From the NCBI RefSeq assembly GCF_025665335.1, contig NZ_CP106869.1, positions 2,010,501 through 2,074,500 on the forward strand: a stretch of DNA of 64,000 nucleotides, given 5' to 3'. The translations under genes were made by a program, and so were the position numbers. The notes under the pieces were generated by a model that ran no database searches, was not told where the DNA came from, and saw only the letters and a program-made list of their open reading frames with translations. This DNA comes from Xanthomonas sp. AM6 (GTDB lineage Bacteria; Pseudomonadota; Gammaproteobacteria; Xanthomonadales; Xanthomonadaceae). Each line of letters begins with the position of its first letter. Within the stretch, counting starts at the first letter, position 1. Positions 37,899-49,400 of this stretch are shown one piece after another.

Positions 37899-38417
37899 TC
37901 AGTGCGGATAGACGACGTTTTCCAGGCCGGGGTCGCCGTAGGCGTCGGCATGGCTCAGGTGGCCGTCGAACGGGCCGACCTTGCAGATCCGCCCGTCCTG
38001 GGTGAATACCAGCTGCAACCCGTGTTCTTGTTCCCAGTCGCAGTTGCACGCCAGGCTGATGCGCACGCTGCCGTCGTGATAGCGGCTGGCATAGGCTTCG
38101 AAGCCGAACTGGACGTGCTGCCACACCTGCGCCGGGCCGTCGATGCGCGGCGAGGGCATGCCGTGTTCTTCGTGCAAGGCATGCATGCGCCGGTAGTAGG
38201 CGAACACGTCCGCGGCGGCGGCATCGAGCACCGCCTGGTCGATGCGCAAAAACGCGGCGACGGCGGCGCCGAAGTCGGCCTGCGCCGGGTCGGCGGCATA
38301 TTCTTCGAGGATGAAACCGCAGTCCTTGCGCATCCACGGCACCGGCACCGCCACGCTCCAGGCGTTGCCGTCCTCGTCCTCTTCCAGTGCGTCCAGCACC
38401 TGCTGCAGCGCGCTCAC
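37899..38417 (-). CDS. Conserved protein of unknown function (DUF6985-like), coupled to dbpA
   Basis: A 172-residue soluble protein with an acidic N-terminus (LDALEEDEDGN) and no signal or membrane segment. The C-terminal part (ACNCDWEQEHGLQLVFTQDG) resembles the DUF6985 family, where a Cys/Asp-Trp-Glu-x-Glu-His-Gly segment is conserved; that match is from memory and should be treated as tentative. It starts with GTG at 38417, overlapping the dbpA stop (GTGA), so it is translated with the helicase. Role unknown. Confidence 0.7.
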   Translation of the reverse strand: MSALQQVLDALEEDEDGNAWSVAVPVPWMRKDCGFILEEYAADPAQADFGAAVAAFLRIDQAVLDAAAADVFAYYRRMHALHEEHGMPSPRIDGPAQVWQHVQFGFEAYASRYHDGSVRISLACNCDWEQEHGLQLVFTQDGRICKVGPFDGHLSHADAYGDPGLENVVYPH

Positions 38418-39790
38418 AGCTTGCTGACCCGGAACCGGCGGCCCTTGATCTTGCCGGCCTGCAGTTGCCCCAGCGCCCGGCCGGCATGTTCGCGGGCCAC
38501 GGCGACGTAGGAGCGGGTAGGGTAGATCGCGATCTTGCCGATCGCCGCGCCCGACAGCCCGGCCTCGCCGGTCAGCGCGCCGAGGATGTCGCCGGCGCGC
38601 AGCTTGTCGGTCTTGCCGCCGTCGATGCGCAGCGTGGTCATCGCCGCCTGCGGCAGCTGCGCCGGGCGCGCGGTGGCCAGCGGCGCGCGCGACCAGCGCA
38701 GCGGCTGGCCCTGTTCGGCCTCCAGCGCCTGCGCGCGCGCCACTTCGCGCGGCGCCACCAGGCTCAGCGCCAGGCCGCGCTTGCCGGCGCGCGCGGTGCG
38801 GCCGATGCGGTGGCGGTAGGTCTCGGTATCGGTCGGCAGTTCGTAGTTGAGCACCGCCGCCAGGTCCTCCACGTCCAGCCCGCGCGCGGCCACGTCGCTG
38901 GCGACCAGCACGTTGCAGCTGCGGTTGACGAAGCGCACCAGCACCTCGTCGCGGTCGCGCTGTTCCATGTCCCCGTGCAGCGCCAGCGCCGAGAAACCGA
39001 ACTGCTGCAGCGAACCGGCCACCTCGTCGACCTCCTTGCGGGTGTTGCAGAACACCACGCTGGATTCGGGGGTGAAGCGCAGCAGCAGCCCGGCCACCGC
39101 CTTCTGCCGGTAGGTCGGGTCGACCTCGAAGAACTGCTGCTCGATCTCCGGCGCGCTGTCGGCGCCTTCGATGGTGATTTCCGCCGGCTCCTTCAGCAGC
39201 TCGCGCGCCAGGGTGCGGATCGCATCGGGGAAGGTGGCCGAGAACAGCAGGCTCTGGCGGTGCTTGTCGCAGCGGCTGGCGATCTCGCGGATCGGCTCCT
39301 CGAAGCCCATGTCGAGCATGCGGTCGGCCTCGTCCAGCACCAGCGTGCGCACCCCGCCCAGGTGCAGCGCGCGTTTGCGGGCCAGTTCCTGGATGCGGCC
39401 GGGCGTGCCCACCACCACCTGCGGATCGTGCGCCTCCAGCGAGGCCAGCTGCGGGCCCAGCGGCATGCCGCCGGTCAGCACCACCAGCTTCATGTTGGGG
39501 ATGCCGGTGGCCAGCTTGCGCAGCTGCTTGCCGACCTGGTCGGCCAGTTCGCGGGTCGGGCACAGCACCAGCGCCTGCGCGCGGGTCACCTCCGGATCGA
39601 GTTTCTGCAGCAGTCCCAGGCCGAATGCGGCGGTCTTGCCGCTACCGGTGGGCGCCTGCACGATCACGTCGCGTCCGTCCAGGATCGGGGGCAGGCTTTG
39701 CGCCTGCACCGGGGTCATCGTGGTGTAGCCGAGGGCGTCGATGCCGGGCGCGAGCGCCGGGGAGAGGGGCAGGGTGGCGAAATCGTTCAT
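38414..39790 (-). CDS. dbpA: ATP-dependent RNA helicase DbpA
   Basis: DEAD-box helicase (458 aa) that assists 50S ribosome assembly by acting on hairpin 92 of 23S rRNA. Motifs in order: Q motif and APTGSGKT (about residues 45-52), PTRELADQV, GTPGR, DEAD with RMLDMGFEE, SATF, VFCNTRKEVDEVA, ASDVAARGLDVE and HRIGRTARAG. The C-terminal DbpA RNA-binding domain (TTLRIDGGKTDKLRAGDILGALTGEAGL, ending KGRRFRVSKL) gives rRNA specificity. The start at 39790 (MNDFATLPL) is preferred over an upstream extension. It is followed by a coupled small gene. Confidence 0.96.
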   Translation of the reverse strand: MNDFATLPLSPALAPGIDALGYTTMTPVQAQSLPPILDGRDVIVQAPTGSGKTAAFGLGLLQKLDPEVTRAQALVLCPTRELADQVGKQLRKLATGIPNMKLVVLTGGMPLGPQLASLEAHDPQVVVGTPGRIQELARKRALHLGGVRTLVLDEADRMLDMGFEEPIREIASRCDKHRQSLLFSATFPDAIRTLARELLKEPAEITIEGADSAPEIEQQFFEVDPTYRQKAVAGLLLRFTPESSVVFCNTRKEVDEVAGSLQQFGFSALALHGDMEQRDRDEVLVRFVNRSCNVLVASDVAARGLDVEDLAAVLNYELPTDTETYRHRIGRTARAGKRGLALSLVAPREVARAQALEAEQGQPLRWSRAPLATARPAQLPQAAMTTLRIDGGKTDKLRAGDILGALTGEAGLSGAAIGKIAIYPTRSYVAVAREHAGRALGQLQAGKIKGRRFRVSKL

Positions 39791-39849
39791 GGGGCATTTT
39801 AGCCGGGACTCGGGACTCGGGACCGGGGACCCGGAAAAACACGGCCGGA

Positions 39850-40260
39850 TCACCCGTCCAGGTCGCGCGCAGACCGGGGCGCAGGGGCTCCGGCGGGGCC
39901 GGGGTCAGTCGGGTCCAGCCCCAGCGCGGCGACGCGGCGCACGAATTCGCGGAAGCAGACCTCGGACACGCCGGCGGCCATGCCCGCCTGCTCGGGTCCG
40001 AGATCGGCCGGGCCGTCGTCCAGGTGCAGGACGTAGCGATGGAACCAGGGGTTGGGGTGGCTGGTGTCGTGTTGCGCTTCCACCCGGTAGCCGCCGTCGC
40101 CGCAGCACTCGCGCAGCAGCTCGATCAGCGCGTCGTGGGCGTCGTCGAAATTGTCGGCGCCGAAGCGAGCCTGGATCCGCTCCGGCGCGATGCGCAGGGT
40201 GCGGCGGCGGTGACCGGGCCGCGCGGCCGGCATCGGGTTCGGGTTCGGGCGAGGGCGCAT
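39850..40260 (-). CDS. Hypothetical protein divergent from uup
   Basis: A predicted 136-residue soluble protein that I do not recognise. The central part (APERIQARFGADNFDDAHDALIELLRE, then SHPNPWFHRYVLHLDD) has a balanced protein-like composition, while both ends are Pro/Arg-rich. The start at 40260 is uncertain; in-frame ATGs exist at 40278 and 40233. The coding region abuts the uup promoter. No ribosome-binding site is strong, so the call is moderate. Confidence 0.55.
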   Translation of the reverse strand: MRPRPNPNPMPAARPGHRRRTLRIAPERIQARFGADNFDDAHDALIELLRECCGDGGYRVEAQHDTSHPNPWFHRYVLHLDDGPADLGPEQAGMAAGVSEVCFREFVRRVAALGLDPTDPGPAGAPAPRSARDLDG

Positions 40261-40265
40261 CCACG

Positions 40266-40271
40266 TACAAT
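40266..40271 (+). promoter_or_regulatory. -10 box next to the uup start
   Basis: TACAAT ends six bases before the uup ATG at 40278. Transcription should begin at or beside the ATG, and no Shine-Dalgarno sequence is present. No strong -35 is seen. Confidence 0.5.
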
Positions 40272-40277
40272 AGCCCA

Positions 40278-42176
<1,899 letters not shown>

Positions 42177-43041
42177 CGGTTGGTGGCGCGGTTGGAGCGG
42201 TCTTCGTTTCTTTTGCGACGCTTCCGCGGCTAGGGCGGGGGCGCTGTGGGGCTTCGGCGCCGCCTGTTTCCGGTTTGCGACGGCGCAGCGGCTTCGTTCG
42301 TCGCGGCTGAAGCCGCTCCCACAAGGGGCTGGCGGCCGGCTCGCCGGCGCATTGCAGGAGGGGCTTCAGTCCCGGCACTTTTCGGTCGCGGCGCCACTGC
42401 CGCTTCGCTCGTCGCGGCTGAAGCCGCTCCTACAGGGGGCGCGGCTTACGGCTGGTGCGCTGATAGAAGGAGCTTCGGCGCCGATCGGTTCCGGAGCCGG
42501 CAGGGCCATTGCTGCGTTCGTCGCGACTGAAGTCGCTCCTACAAGGGGGCGGCCGGCTCGCCGGCGCATTGCAGGAGGGGCTTCAGTCCCGGCACTTTTC
42601 GGTCGCGGCGCCACTGCCGCTTCGCTCGTCGCGGCTGAAGCCGCTCCTACAGGGAGCGGGCGGCCAGTGTGCTTGGTGCACTGTAGGAGGGCCTTCAGCC
42701 CCGACTGGTTCCGGAGCCGGCAGGGCCATCGCTTCGCTCGTCGCGGCTGAAGTCACTCCCACAAGGGGCTGGCGGCCGACTCGGCGGGATGCATCGCGGG
42801 AGAGGCTCAGTCCCAACACTTTTCGGTCGCGGCGCCACTGCCGCTTCGTTCGTCGCGGCTGAAGCCGCTCCTACAGGGGGGCGCGGCGGACATGCTGGGT
42901 GCACTGTGGGAGGGACTTCAGTCCCGACGGTGTGAAGCCGGCAGGGCTCCCGCTGCGTTTGCCGCACCGAGGCGGCTCCTGCATGCCGGGTTGCCTGCAC
43001 CGAGAAGGCACCGGCCGCGCGATGGCGCAATCGGCGGTCGC
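42177..43041. repeat. REP array with three higher-order units of about 220 bp
   Basis: A gene-free interval between the convergent uup and barstar genes, packed with REP hairpins of the GTCGCGGCTGAAGCCGCTCC type in both orientations. A 105-base block at 42333-42437 is repeated without change at 42550-42654 (offset 217), and its right part again at about 42818-42878 (offset 441 from the first) with few changes. A second block starting GGTTCCGGAGCCGGCAGGGC recurs at 42487 and 42717 (offset 230). This indicates tandem duplication of composite REP units. Confidence 0.92.
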
Positions 43042-43551
43042 TCAGCGCGAAGCGGTGTCTTCGTCTTCGTCGTCGTCATCCATCTCGTCCACCTCATCGT
43101 CCTGGCTGCCGCGCGCATCGTCTTCGGCCTCGTCGCCGGCCAGCAGGCCGACGAAGGCGACGAAGGCGATGCCGTCCTGGGCCCATTCCTTGGCCACGTC
43201 GTCGAGCAGTTCCAGCAGTACGTCGAAATCCTTCTTCGCCACCGACTGCAGTTCGGCGGCGTCTTCCAGCAGCAAGGCGTAGCCGCCCTTGGCCGGCAGC
43301 CACGACAGGTCGCGCAGGCCGTCCATCAGCGCGTCCCAGTTGCGGCCGAAGCCGACCGGGAAATCCAGCTGCGCGGCCAGCCGCATCAGCAGCATCGGCT
43401 TGCTGTTGCAGCCGCGCAGGTCGATCCGGCACAGCCGCAGGCCGGCGTCGCGGCCGAGCGCGGCGATGCTGTCCAGGTCGCTGTTGGCGACGCGGTACAC
43501 GCCCGACGCGGCCGGCTCGGCCAGGTTCAGCGAAAAGTTGAAAGTGTTCAT
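43042..43551 (-). CDS. Barstar-family ribonuclease inhibitor
   Basis: Cytoplasmic inhibitor (169 aa) of barnase-type ribonucleases. The barstar core is at about residues 38-135: RLCRIDLRGCNSKPMLLMRLAAQLDFP, then GFGRNWDALMDGLRDLSWLP, the conserved GxNWDAL-x-D segment that plugs the RNase active site. It is longer than barstar (about 90 aa), with an N-terminal extension and a very acidic C-terminal tail (DDEVDEMDDDDEDED). The start overlaps the stop of the ribonuclease gene (ATGA), so inhibitor synthesis follows enzyme synthesis on one mRNA. Confidence 0.9.
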   Translation of the reverse strand: MNTFNFSLNLAEPAASGVYRVANSDLDSIAALGRDAGLRLCRIDLRGCNSKPMLLMRLAAQLDFPVGFGRNWDALMDGLRDLSWLPAKGGYALLLEDAAELQSVAKKDFDVLLELLDDVAKEWAQDGIAFVAFVGLLAGDEAEDDARGSQDDEVDEMDDDDEDEDTASR

Positions 43552-44018
43552 GGCGACGGCCTCCCGGAGGCGATGCTGAAACTGCGGAAACTGGCGTAGT
43601 GGTCGTCGCTGTAGTACCAGACGTCCGGCGGGTCGCCGCCGGTGACGATGCGCCGCGTCCCGCGGTGCTCCAGCCCCGGCGTGTCGACGGTGTATTCGCG
43701 ATAGTAGCCGCGCGGGCGTGACGGCAGCCGGTTTTCGCGGTTGCCGAACACGCTGCCGTCCTGGCGGTGCGGGAACGGGCCGCCGCGCTGGATCAGGGCG
43801 ATGGTGGCGCGCGCCTCCGGCGGCAGGAACGGCGGCAGCGGATCGGCGCCGGCGGCCGGCGCCGGCGGACGTTGCGCGGCGGGCGCCGGCGGCGGCGCGG
43901 GATCGCTGAGCGAGGGCGCGAACTGCGGATGCGGCGGCTGCTGCAATGCGCGGATGCCCCACAGGCCGGCGGCGAGCAGCACGATCGCGGCGATCAGTAA
44001 CACGGGCTTGCGCATCAT
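43548..44018 (-). CDS. Barnase/RNase N1-family ribonuclease with N-terminal membrane signal
   Basis: Guanyl-specific microbial ribonuclease (156 aa). The N-terminal hydrophobic stretch (about residues 5-21) is a signal peptide or membrane anchor, followed by a Pro/Ala-rich linker (about 27-65) and a small catalytic domain. Expected catalytic residues are present: Glu in YYREYTVD (E108), Arg residues in HRGTRRIVTG (R119, R123) and His in SDDHYASF (H140). I chose the ATG at 44018; 44015 and 44075 are alternatives. The overlapping barstar gene downstream protects the cell. Confidence 0.88.
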   Translation of the reverse strand: MMRKPVLLIAAIVLLAAGLWGIRALQQPPHPQFAPSLSDPAPPPAPAAQRPPAPAAGADPLPPFLPPEARATIALIQRGGPFPHRQDGSVFGNRENRLPSRPRGYYREYTVDTPGLEHRGTRRIVTGGDPPDVWYYSDDHYASFRSFSIASGRPSP

Positions 44019-44588
44019 CGGCGACGGCTCCAGTGAGAACGTTGGCGCAGCGTCTTGCGGACGCGGCAACGGCACAGTATGGGCGAGCGTGGCTGTTCGT
44101 GCTCTGAAGGGCGATCGTGCTCGGCGGGGCGGGGCGGATCGCCTCGCCCCGGAAGCGGATCATCGTGGGCAGCTGGATTCGGCAACCGGGTCCGGCGGCG
44201 GAGCGATGCCGTCCATCGACGATGCGCTCCATGCCGCCGATCACGGGTCCGCGCGCGCGCAGGTGCGGCACGGGTCGGCGCGCGTCGGCGTCGCGCGTGG
44301 CCGCTGCGGGCCAGGCGCGACGCCGACGCGCGATCGCGCAAGACAGCCGCGCGGCGCGCTCTGGTCACGCAATTGCCACACGCAGCGCCGCAGCGGCGCC
44401 GGCCGATTCACATTCGACTAACCGGGTGCTGGCGCATCGTAGCCGCCGATCCGCGGCGTCGGCCGACACCGCCGCCGCGCGATGGGACGATGTTTCCCCC
44501 ACGCCGGCCTTGGTAAGGCCGCTGGTCGTCCCTACCATTCACCACGCAACGTCCGTCCTTCCGGCGGGCGAAAGTCCAGGAGAACCGC
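44019..44588. other. Intergenic region between the ribonuclease and superoxide dismutase genes
   Basis: About 570 bases with no supported gene; open frames here lack start signals and homology. The last 80 bases contain the superoxide dismutase promoter and ribosome-binding site. The rest is GC-rich and featureless to me. Confidence 0.5.
44510..44538 (+). promoter_or_regulatory. Candidate promoter of the superoxide dismutase gene
   Basis: TTGGTA (44510-44515), a 17-base spacer, then TACCAT (44533-44538). The start codon is 50 bases further, preceded by the strong ribosome-binding site AGGAGA at 44578-44583. Confidence 0.5.
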
Positions 44589-45200
44589 ATGGCCTACACC
44601 CTCCCCAAGCTGCCCTACGCCTACGACGCGCTGGAACCGCACATCGATGCGCAGACGATGGAAATCCATCACACCAAGCATCACCAGACCTACATCAACA
44701 ACGTCAACGCCGCGCTGGAAGGCACCGAGTACGCCGATCTGCCGATCGAGGCGCTGGTGTCCAAGCTGAAGTCGCTGCCGGAGAACCTGCAGGGCCCGGT
44801 GCGCAACAACGGCGGCGGCCACGCCAACCACTCGCTGTTCTGGACGGTGATGGCGCCCAACGCCGGCGGCACCCCGGTCGGCGACGTCGCCAAGGCGATC
44901 GACAGCGAACTGGGCGGCTTCGACAAGTTCAAGGAAGCCTTCACCAAGGCCGCGCTGACCCGCTTCGGCAGCGGCTGGGCATGGCTGAGCGTGACCCCGG
45001 ACAAGAAGATCGTGGTCGAGAGCACCGCCAACCAGGACAGCCCGCTGTTCGAAGGCAACACCCCGATCCTGGGCCTGGACGTGTGGGAACACGCCTACTA
45101 CCTGAAGTACCAGAACCGCCGCCCGGACTACATCGGCGCGTTCTTCAACGTGGTCGACTGGAACGAAGTGGAGCGCCGCTACCACGCCGCGATCGGCTGA
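44589..45200 (+). CDS. sodA: Superoxide dismutase (Mn/Fe type)
   Basis: Cytoplasmic superoxide dismutase (203 aa). The metal ligands are visible: His in [13 protein letters not shown], His in [11 protein letters not shown], and Asp and His in [33 protein letters not shown] and the [12 protein letters not shown] signature are typical. Sequence features favour manganese (the sodM/sodA of xanthomonads), but metal choice is inference. A strong AGGAGA site lies five bases before the ATG, and a strong terminator follows. Confidence 0.95.
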   Translation: MAYTLPKLPYAYDALEPHIDAQTMEIHHTKHHQTYINNVNAALEGTEYADLPIEALVSKLKSLPENLQGPVRNNGGGHANHSLFWTVMAPNAGGTPVGDVAKAIDSELGGFDKFKEAFTKAALTRFGSGWAWLSVTPDKKIVVESTANQDSPLFEGNTPILGLDVWEHAYYLKYQNRRPDYIGAFFNVVDWNEVERRYHAAIG

Positions 45201-45223
45201 TCGCGCCGGCAGCCGTTCGATCG

Positions 45224-45254
45224 AAAGGCCGGGCTCGCGCCCGGCCTTTTTCTT
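45224..45254 (+). terminator. Rho-independent terminator after sodA
   Basis: Stem AAAGGCCGGGC / GCCCGGCCTTT with loop TCGC, followed by TTCTTT. Confidence 0.95.
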
Positions 45255-45267
45255 TGGCCGCCCGGCG

Positions 45268-45786
45268 CTAGGCCGCCGGCAGGCACAGCGTGGCGGTGGC
45301 CGGCGTGCGATCGGCGGCCATGCCGTCGCCGCCGTTGGCCGCGGCCGGCGCGTCGGCGCCGGCGATGTCGCGGTTGTGCCGGGCATACCAGCCCGGGGTG
45401 GCGCCGGTGACGCGGCGGAAGCTGTTGACGAAGTGGCTCTGGTCGAAGAAGCCCAGTTCGTAGGCCACTGTGCTGACCGAGTGGCGCCCGCTCTGCAGCA
45501 GTTGCCGGGCGCGTTCGATCCGCCGCTGCAGCAGGTACTGCATCGGGCTGTGGCCGGTGCTCAGGCGGAACATGCGCGCGAAGTGGTAGCGGCTGACGCA
45601 GGCGGCATTGGCGATGTCGGACAGGCCGATGCGTTCGGCGAGGTGGTGGTCGATGTAGTGCTGGGCGCGGGCCAGCGCGGACGGGCGCAGGCCCTTGCTG
45701 GCGGTGCTGGCGGTGCTGGCGGTGCTGGCGGCGCGGGGGCATTCGGCAGCGGCGGAACGGGAGGCGGGTGCGTGGGGGCGGGGCAT
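45268..45786 (-). CDS. AraC-family transcriptional regulator
   Basis: A 172-residue regulator with only the C-terminal AraC DNA-binding domain (about residues 35-140): HYIDHHLAERIGLSDIANAACVSRYHFARMFR, then GHSPMQYLLQRRIERARQLL and the second helix-turn-helix STVAYELGFFDQSHFVNSFRRVTGATPGWY. The N-terminal 30 residues are low-complexity (repeated AST). I chose the ATG at 45786 because AGGAGA lies six bases upstream; a longer frame to 45966 is less likely. There is no ligand-binding domain. Confidence 0.9.
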   Translation of the reverse strand: MPRPHAPASRSAAAECPRAASTASTASTASKGLRPSALARAQHYIDHHLAERIGLSDIANAACVSRYHFARMFRLSTGHSPMQYLLQRRIERARQLLQSGRHSVSTVAYELGFFDQSHFVNSFRRVTGATPGWYARHNRDIAGADAPAAANGGDGMAADRTPATATLCLPAA

Positions 45787-45931
45787 GGCGTGTCTCCTGG
45801 GAAGCGCCGGAAACGCATGCGCGCGGTCTGGGGCTGGCGCCTGCGGCACGCGCGTGGACATCGTCTCCGGACGGCGTCCATGCTGGTGCCGGCGCCGCAT
45901 CGCGGCCACCCCATTCCGGCAGAGCGGATGC

Positions 45932-46330
45932 TCACCCGTTCGGGGGATTCCGCTGCGGCGGCGCATGCGGGCCGCGCGGCAACACCAGCAGGCGCCGGCC
46001 GAAGCAGCGCGCGTCCAGCGAGTAGGCGCCCGGCCCGAGCAGCGCCAGCGCCAGCGCCGGCAACGCCGCCAGCAGCGCGCTGCCCGCTGCGGTGGTGCCG
46101 TGCCACAGCGCCAGTCCCGGCACCGCGCAGGCCAGCACCGCGGCCAGCGGGGTGAGCGCGCCGGCGGCGGCCATCAGCGCCAGCGCCATCGCCGCCCAGC
46201 GCCACGCCGGCGGCAGCGCCCACGCGCCGACAGCGGTGGCCGGCCACAGGCTCAGCGCCAGGAACAGGCGCAGGGCCAGCAGGCCCAGTCCCGCGCTGCC
46301 GCCGGGAAACATGGAGTAAAGTCGTTGCAT
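45932..46330 (-). CDS. DoxX-like small membrane protein
   Basis: A 132-residue membrane protein with four hydrophobic segments (about residues 12-30, 42-60, 62-80 and 83-100) and a short polar tail. The arrangement GLALLRLFLALSLWP-like at the start and four helices resembles DoxX/DUF417-type proteins, but no diagnostic motif is certain. It is divergent from the sensor kinase and upstream of the AraC gene, separated by 145 bases. Function unknown. Confidence 0.65.
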   Translation of the reverse strand: MQRLYSMFPGGSAGLGLLALRLFLALSLWPATAVGAWALPPAWRWAAMALALMAAAGALTPLAAVLACAVPGLALWHGTTAAGSALLAALPALALALLGPGAYSLDARCFGRRLLVLPRGPHAPPQRNPPNG

Positions 46331-46472
46331 GGAATCCAGGCTAAGGCCGGCGCGGCACGCCGGCCTAGCCGTATACGAGGCAGCGCGGCATCCCTCGATC
46401 GGGGTGTTGGCGGCGTCCGCGGCGCTTGCCGAAAATCCGGTTTTCCCCTTTTTGCGAGTCAGAGGAAGCGCA

Positions 46473-49400
46473 GTGCGAAGTCTGCGAAGACGGCGTTGGG
46501 CACGCGCTGTGTTGATGCTCGGCCTGGCCTTCGCGGCGCCGCTTGCCGCCACCGCGCCGCCGCCGCCGCGACCGACGCCGCTGCACAACACCGCCTGGCG
46601 GGTGGAGCAGGGCGCGCCGGCGGACGTCTGGGCGCTGGCGCAGTCGGCCGACGGTTACCTGTGGATGGCGACCGGCTTCGGCCTGTACCGCTTCGATGGC
46701 GAGCGGTTCGAACGGCGCGAGCCGGCGCATGGCGCGCATTTGCTGTCGCAGAACGTGACCGCGCTGACGGTGCTGCCGGACGGGCGCATGTGGCTGGGCT
46801 ATTTCGACGGCGGCGCCAGCCTGTTGCAAGGCGATCGGTTGCTGCAGTACGGCGCGGCCGAGGGCTTCCCGGGCGGGCCGGTGGCGCGGCTGGAACAGGA
46901 CGGGCAGGGGACGCTGTGGGCGGCGACCTGGGGTGGGCTGGCGCGGTTCGACGGCCGCCGCTGGCAGCGGATCGGCGCCGACTGGGGCTATCCCGCCGCG
47001 CGCGCGGAGTGGCTGCTGCGCGACAGCCGCGGGGCGCTGTGGGTGAGCAGCGGCGACGGCGTGCTGCGCCTGCGCCCGGGCGCGCGCCGCTTCGAGCCGA
47101 CCGGCATCGCCACCGCGCTGTACGCGATGCTGGCGGAAAGCCCGGACGGCCGCATCTGGCTGTCGGACCGGCGCGGCGGCACCCGCGCCATCACCGATGC
47201 CGGCGGCACGCTGCTGCCGGCGGCGGCGCAGCGTGCCGCGCCGGCGCTGCGCACGCTGGCGGCGCGGCGCATGGGCTTCGCCCGCGACGGCAGCCTGTGG
47301 CTGTCCGATTTCCAGGCGCGCGGCGTGGTGCGGGTGGTGCTGGAGGATCCGCGCGCGCCGCGGCTGGAGCATTTCCGCCGCCGCGACGGCCTGGCCTCGG
47401 ACTTCGCCGCGCCGGTGCTGGAGGACAAGGAAGGCAATGTCTGGATCGGCAGCACGCTCGGCCTCAACCGCTACCGCCACCGCAACGTGATGGCGCTGCC
47501 CGGCCAGCCCGGCGCCGAGGCCGGCGAGGTCGAGGTGCACGCGCAGCCGGACGACAGCGTGCTGGTCACCGACCCGCACGGCATGTTCCGGGCCGATGCC
47601 GCCGCCGCCGCGCGCTTGCTGCGCGGCGAGCCGCTGGCGCAGGAATACGCGCGGCTGCGCGACAGCGGCTGGGTGCTGGGCGAGTCCGGCATGGTGCGCA
47701 TGCAGCAGGGGCGCCGCATCGAGGTCGCGCTGCCGGCCGGGCTGCAGGCGCGGCAGGTGCGCGCGTTCCTGTCCGACCGCGGCGGCGACGCCTGGGCGGC
47801 GGTGGCCGAACACGGCGTGTTCCGCTACCACGCCGGGCAGTGGGCGCGGCAGGCGCACCTGCCAGCGGACACCTGCACCGCGATCGCCGAGGACGCGCAG
47901 GGCCGCTACTGGTTCGGTTATCCGTCCGGCCAGGTGCGGCAACTGCACGGCGCGCGGGTGCGTACGTTCGCGGCCGGCGACGGCCTGCAGGTCGGCCGGG
48001 TCACCACCATCCATGCCGGCGCCGCTGCGCTGCTGGTCGCCGGCGAACTGGGCATCGCGCAGTGGCGCGGGGAACGCTTCGCCACGCTGCCGCCGGCGCG
48101 CGCGCCGGGCCTGCGCGGCATCACCGGCATCGCCGAGACCGACGATGGGGAACTGTGGTTCAACGGCGCCGTGGGCGTGGCGCGGATCGCGCGGGGCCAG
48201 CTCGACGCGGCGTTCGGCGGCGCCGACGTGGCGCTGCAGCCGGCCTACTACGATGCCGCCGACGGCCTGCCCGGCGTGGCGGTGCAGGCCAACCTCGGCG
48301 GCACCGCGGCGCGCGACGCCGATGGCCTGGTGTGGTTGGCCACCAGCCAGGGCCTGGCCTGGATCGACAGCCGGCGCCTGCGGCGCAATCCGTGGCCGCC
48401 GCAGGTGTTCGTGCGCGGCCTGGCCGCCAACGAGCAGGCGCTGCCGCTGCAGGCGCCGCTGCTGCTGCCCAAGGGCACCACCCGGCTGCAAATCGCCTAC
48501 ACCGCGACCAGCCTGACCGCACCCGAACGCGTGCGCTTCCGCTTCCGCCTGGACGGCGTGGACGAGGCCTGGCGCGATGCCGGCACGCGCCGCGAGGCGT
48601 TCTACACCAACCTGCGCCCAGGGCAGTACCGCTTCCAGGTGATCGCGGCCAACAACGACGGGGTCTGGAACGCGCGCGCCGCCACGCTGCGCTTCGGCAT
48701 CGCGCCGCGCTTCGTGCAGACCCCGGCGTTCTGGGTGCTGTGCGTGCTGGCGCTGCTGCTGGCGCTGTCGGCGCTGTACCTGCTGCGCATGCGCCAGCTG
48801 GCCACGCGGCTGCGGCTGCGGCTGGAAGAGCGGTTCCAGGAGCGCGAGCGCATCGCCCGCGAACTGCACGACACCTTGCTGCAGGGCTACCAGGGGCTGA
48901 TCCTGCGCACCCATGCGGCGCTGAGCACGCTGCCGGCCGCTGCGCCGTTGCGGCGAGAGCTGGAGAACACGCTGGACCGCGCCGAACAGGCGCTGGAGCA
49001 GGGCCGCGACCGGGTCGAGGGCCTGCGCGCCAGCGCCGGCCGCACCGAACTGCTGCCGGCCGCCTTCGCCGCGCTGCTCGAGGAACTGGGCGCGCAGTCG
49101 CAGGTGCAGCGGCGGGTGCTGGTCGAAGGCGTGCCGGTGGCGCTGCAGCCGCTGGTCGACGACGAGCTGTACCAGCTCGGCCGCGAGGCGCTGCTCAATG
49201 CGTTCCGGCATGCGCAGGCGGGCAGCATCGAGGTCGAGATCGCCTACGGCCGCGACGCGCTGCGGCTGCGCTTCCGCGACGACGGCCGCGGCATCGAGCC
49301 GCAGGTCCTGGCCGCCGGCGGCCGCGCCGGGCATTGGGGGCTGACCGGCATGCAGGAGCGCGCGCGGCGCATCGAGGCGCGGCTGGACGTGTGGTCGCGG

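Noticed and set aside
42177..43041. Possible CRISPR array
   Set aside because: Repeat units are 217-230 bp composites of REP hairpins, not short repeats with unique spacers, and no cas genes are present.
44019..44588. A coding gene between the ribonuclease and superoxide dismutase genes
   Set aside because: The open frames on both strands have no start signals or motifs and look like GC shadows.
46329..46472. ATG at 46329 as start of the sensor kinase
   Set aside because: It would bury the signal peptide behind 48 residues and overlap the divergent DoxX-like start; the GTG at 46473 has AGAGGA upstream.
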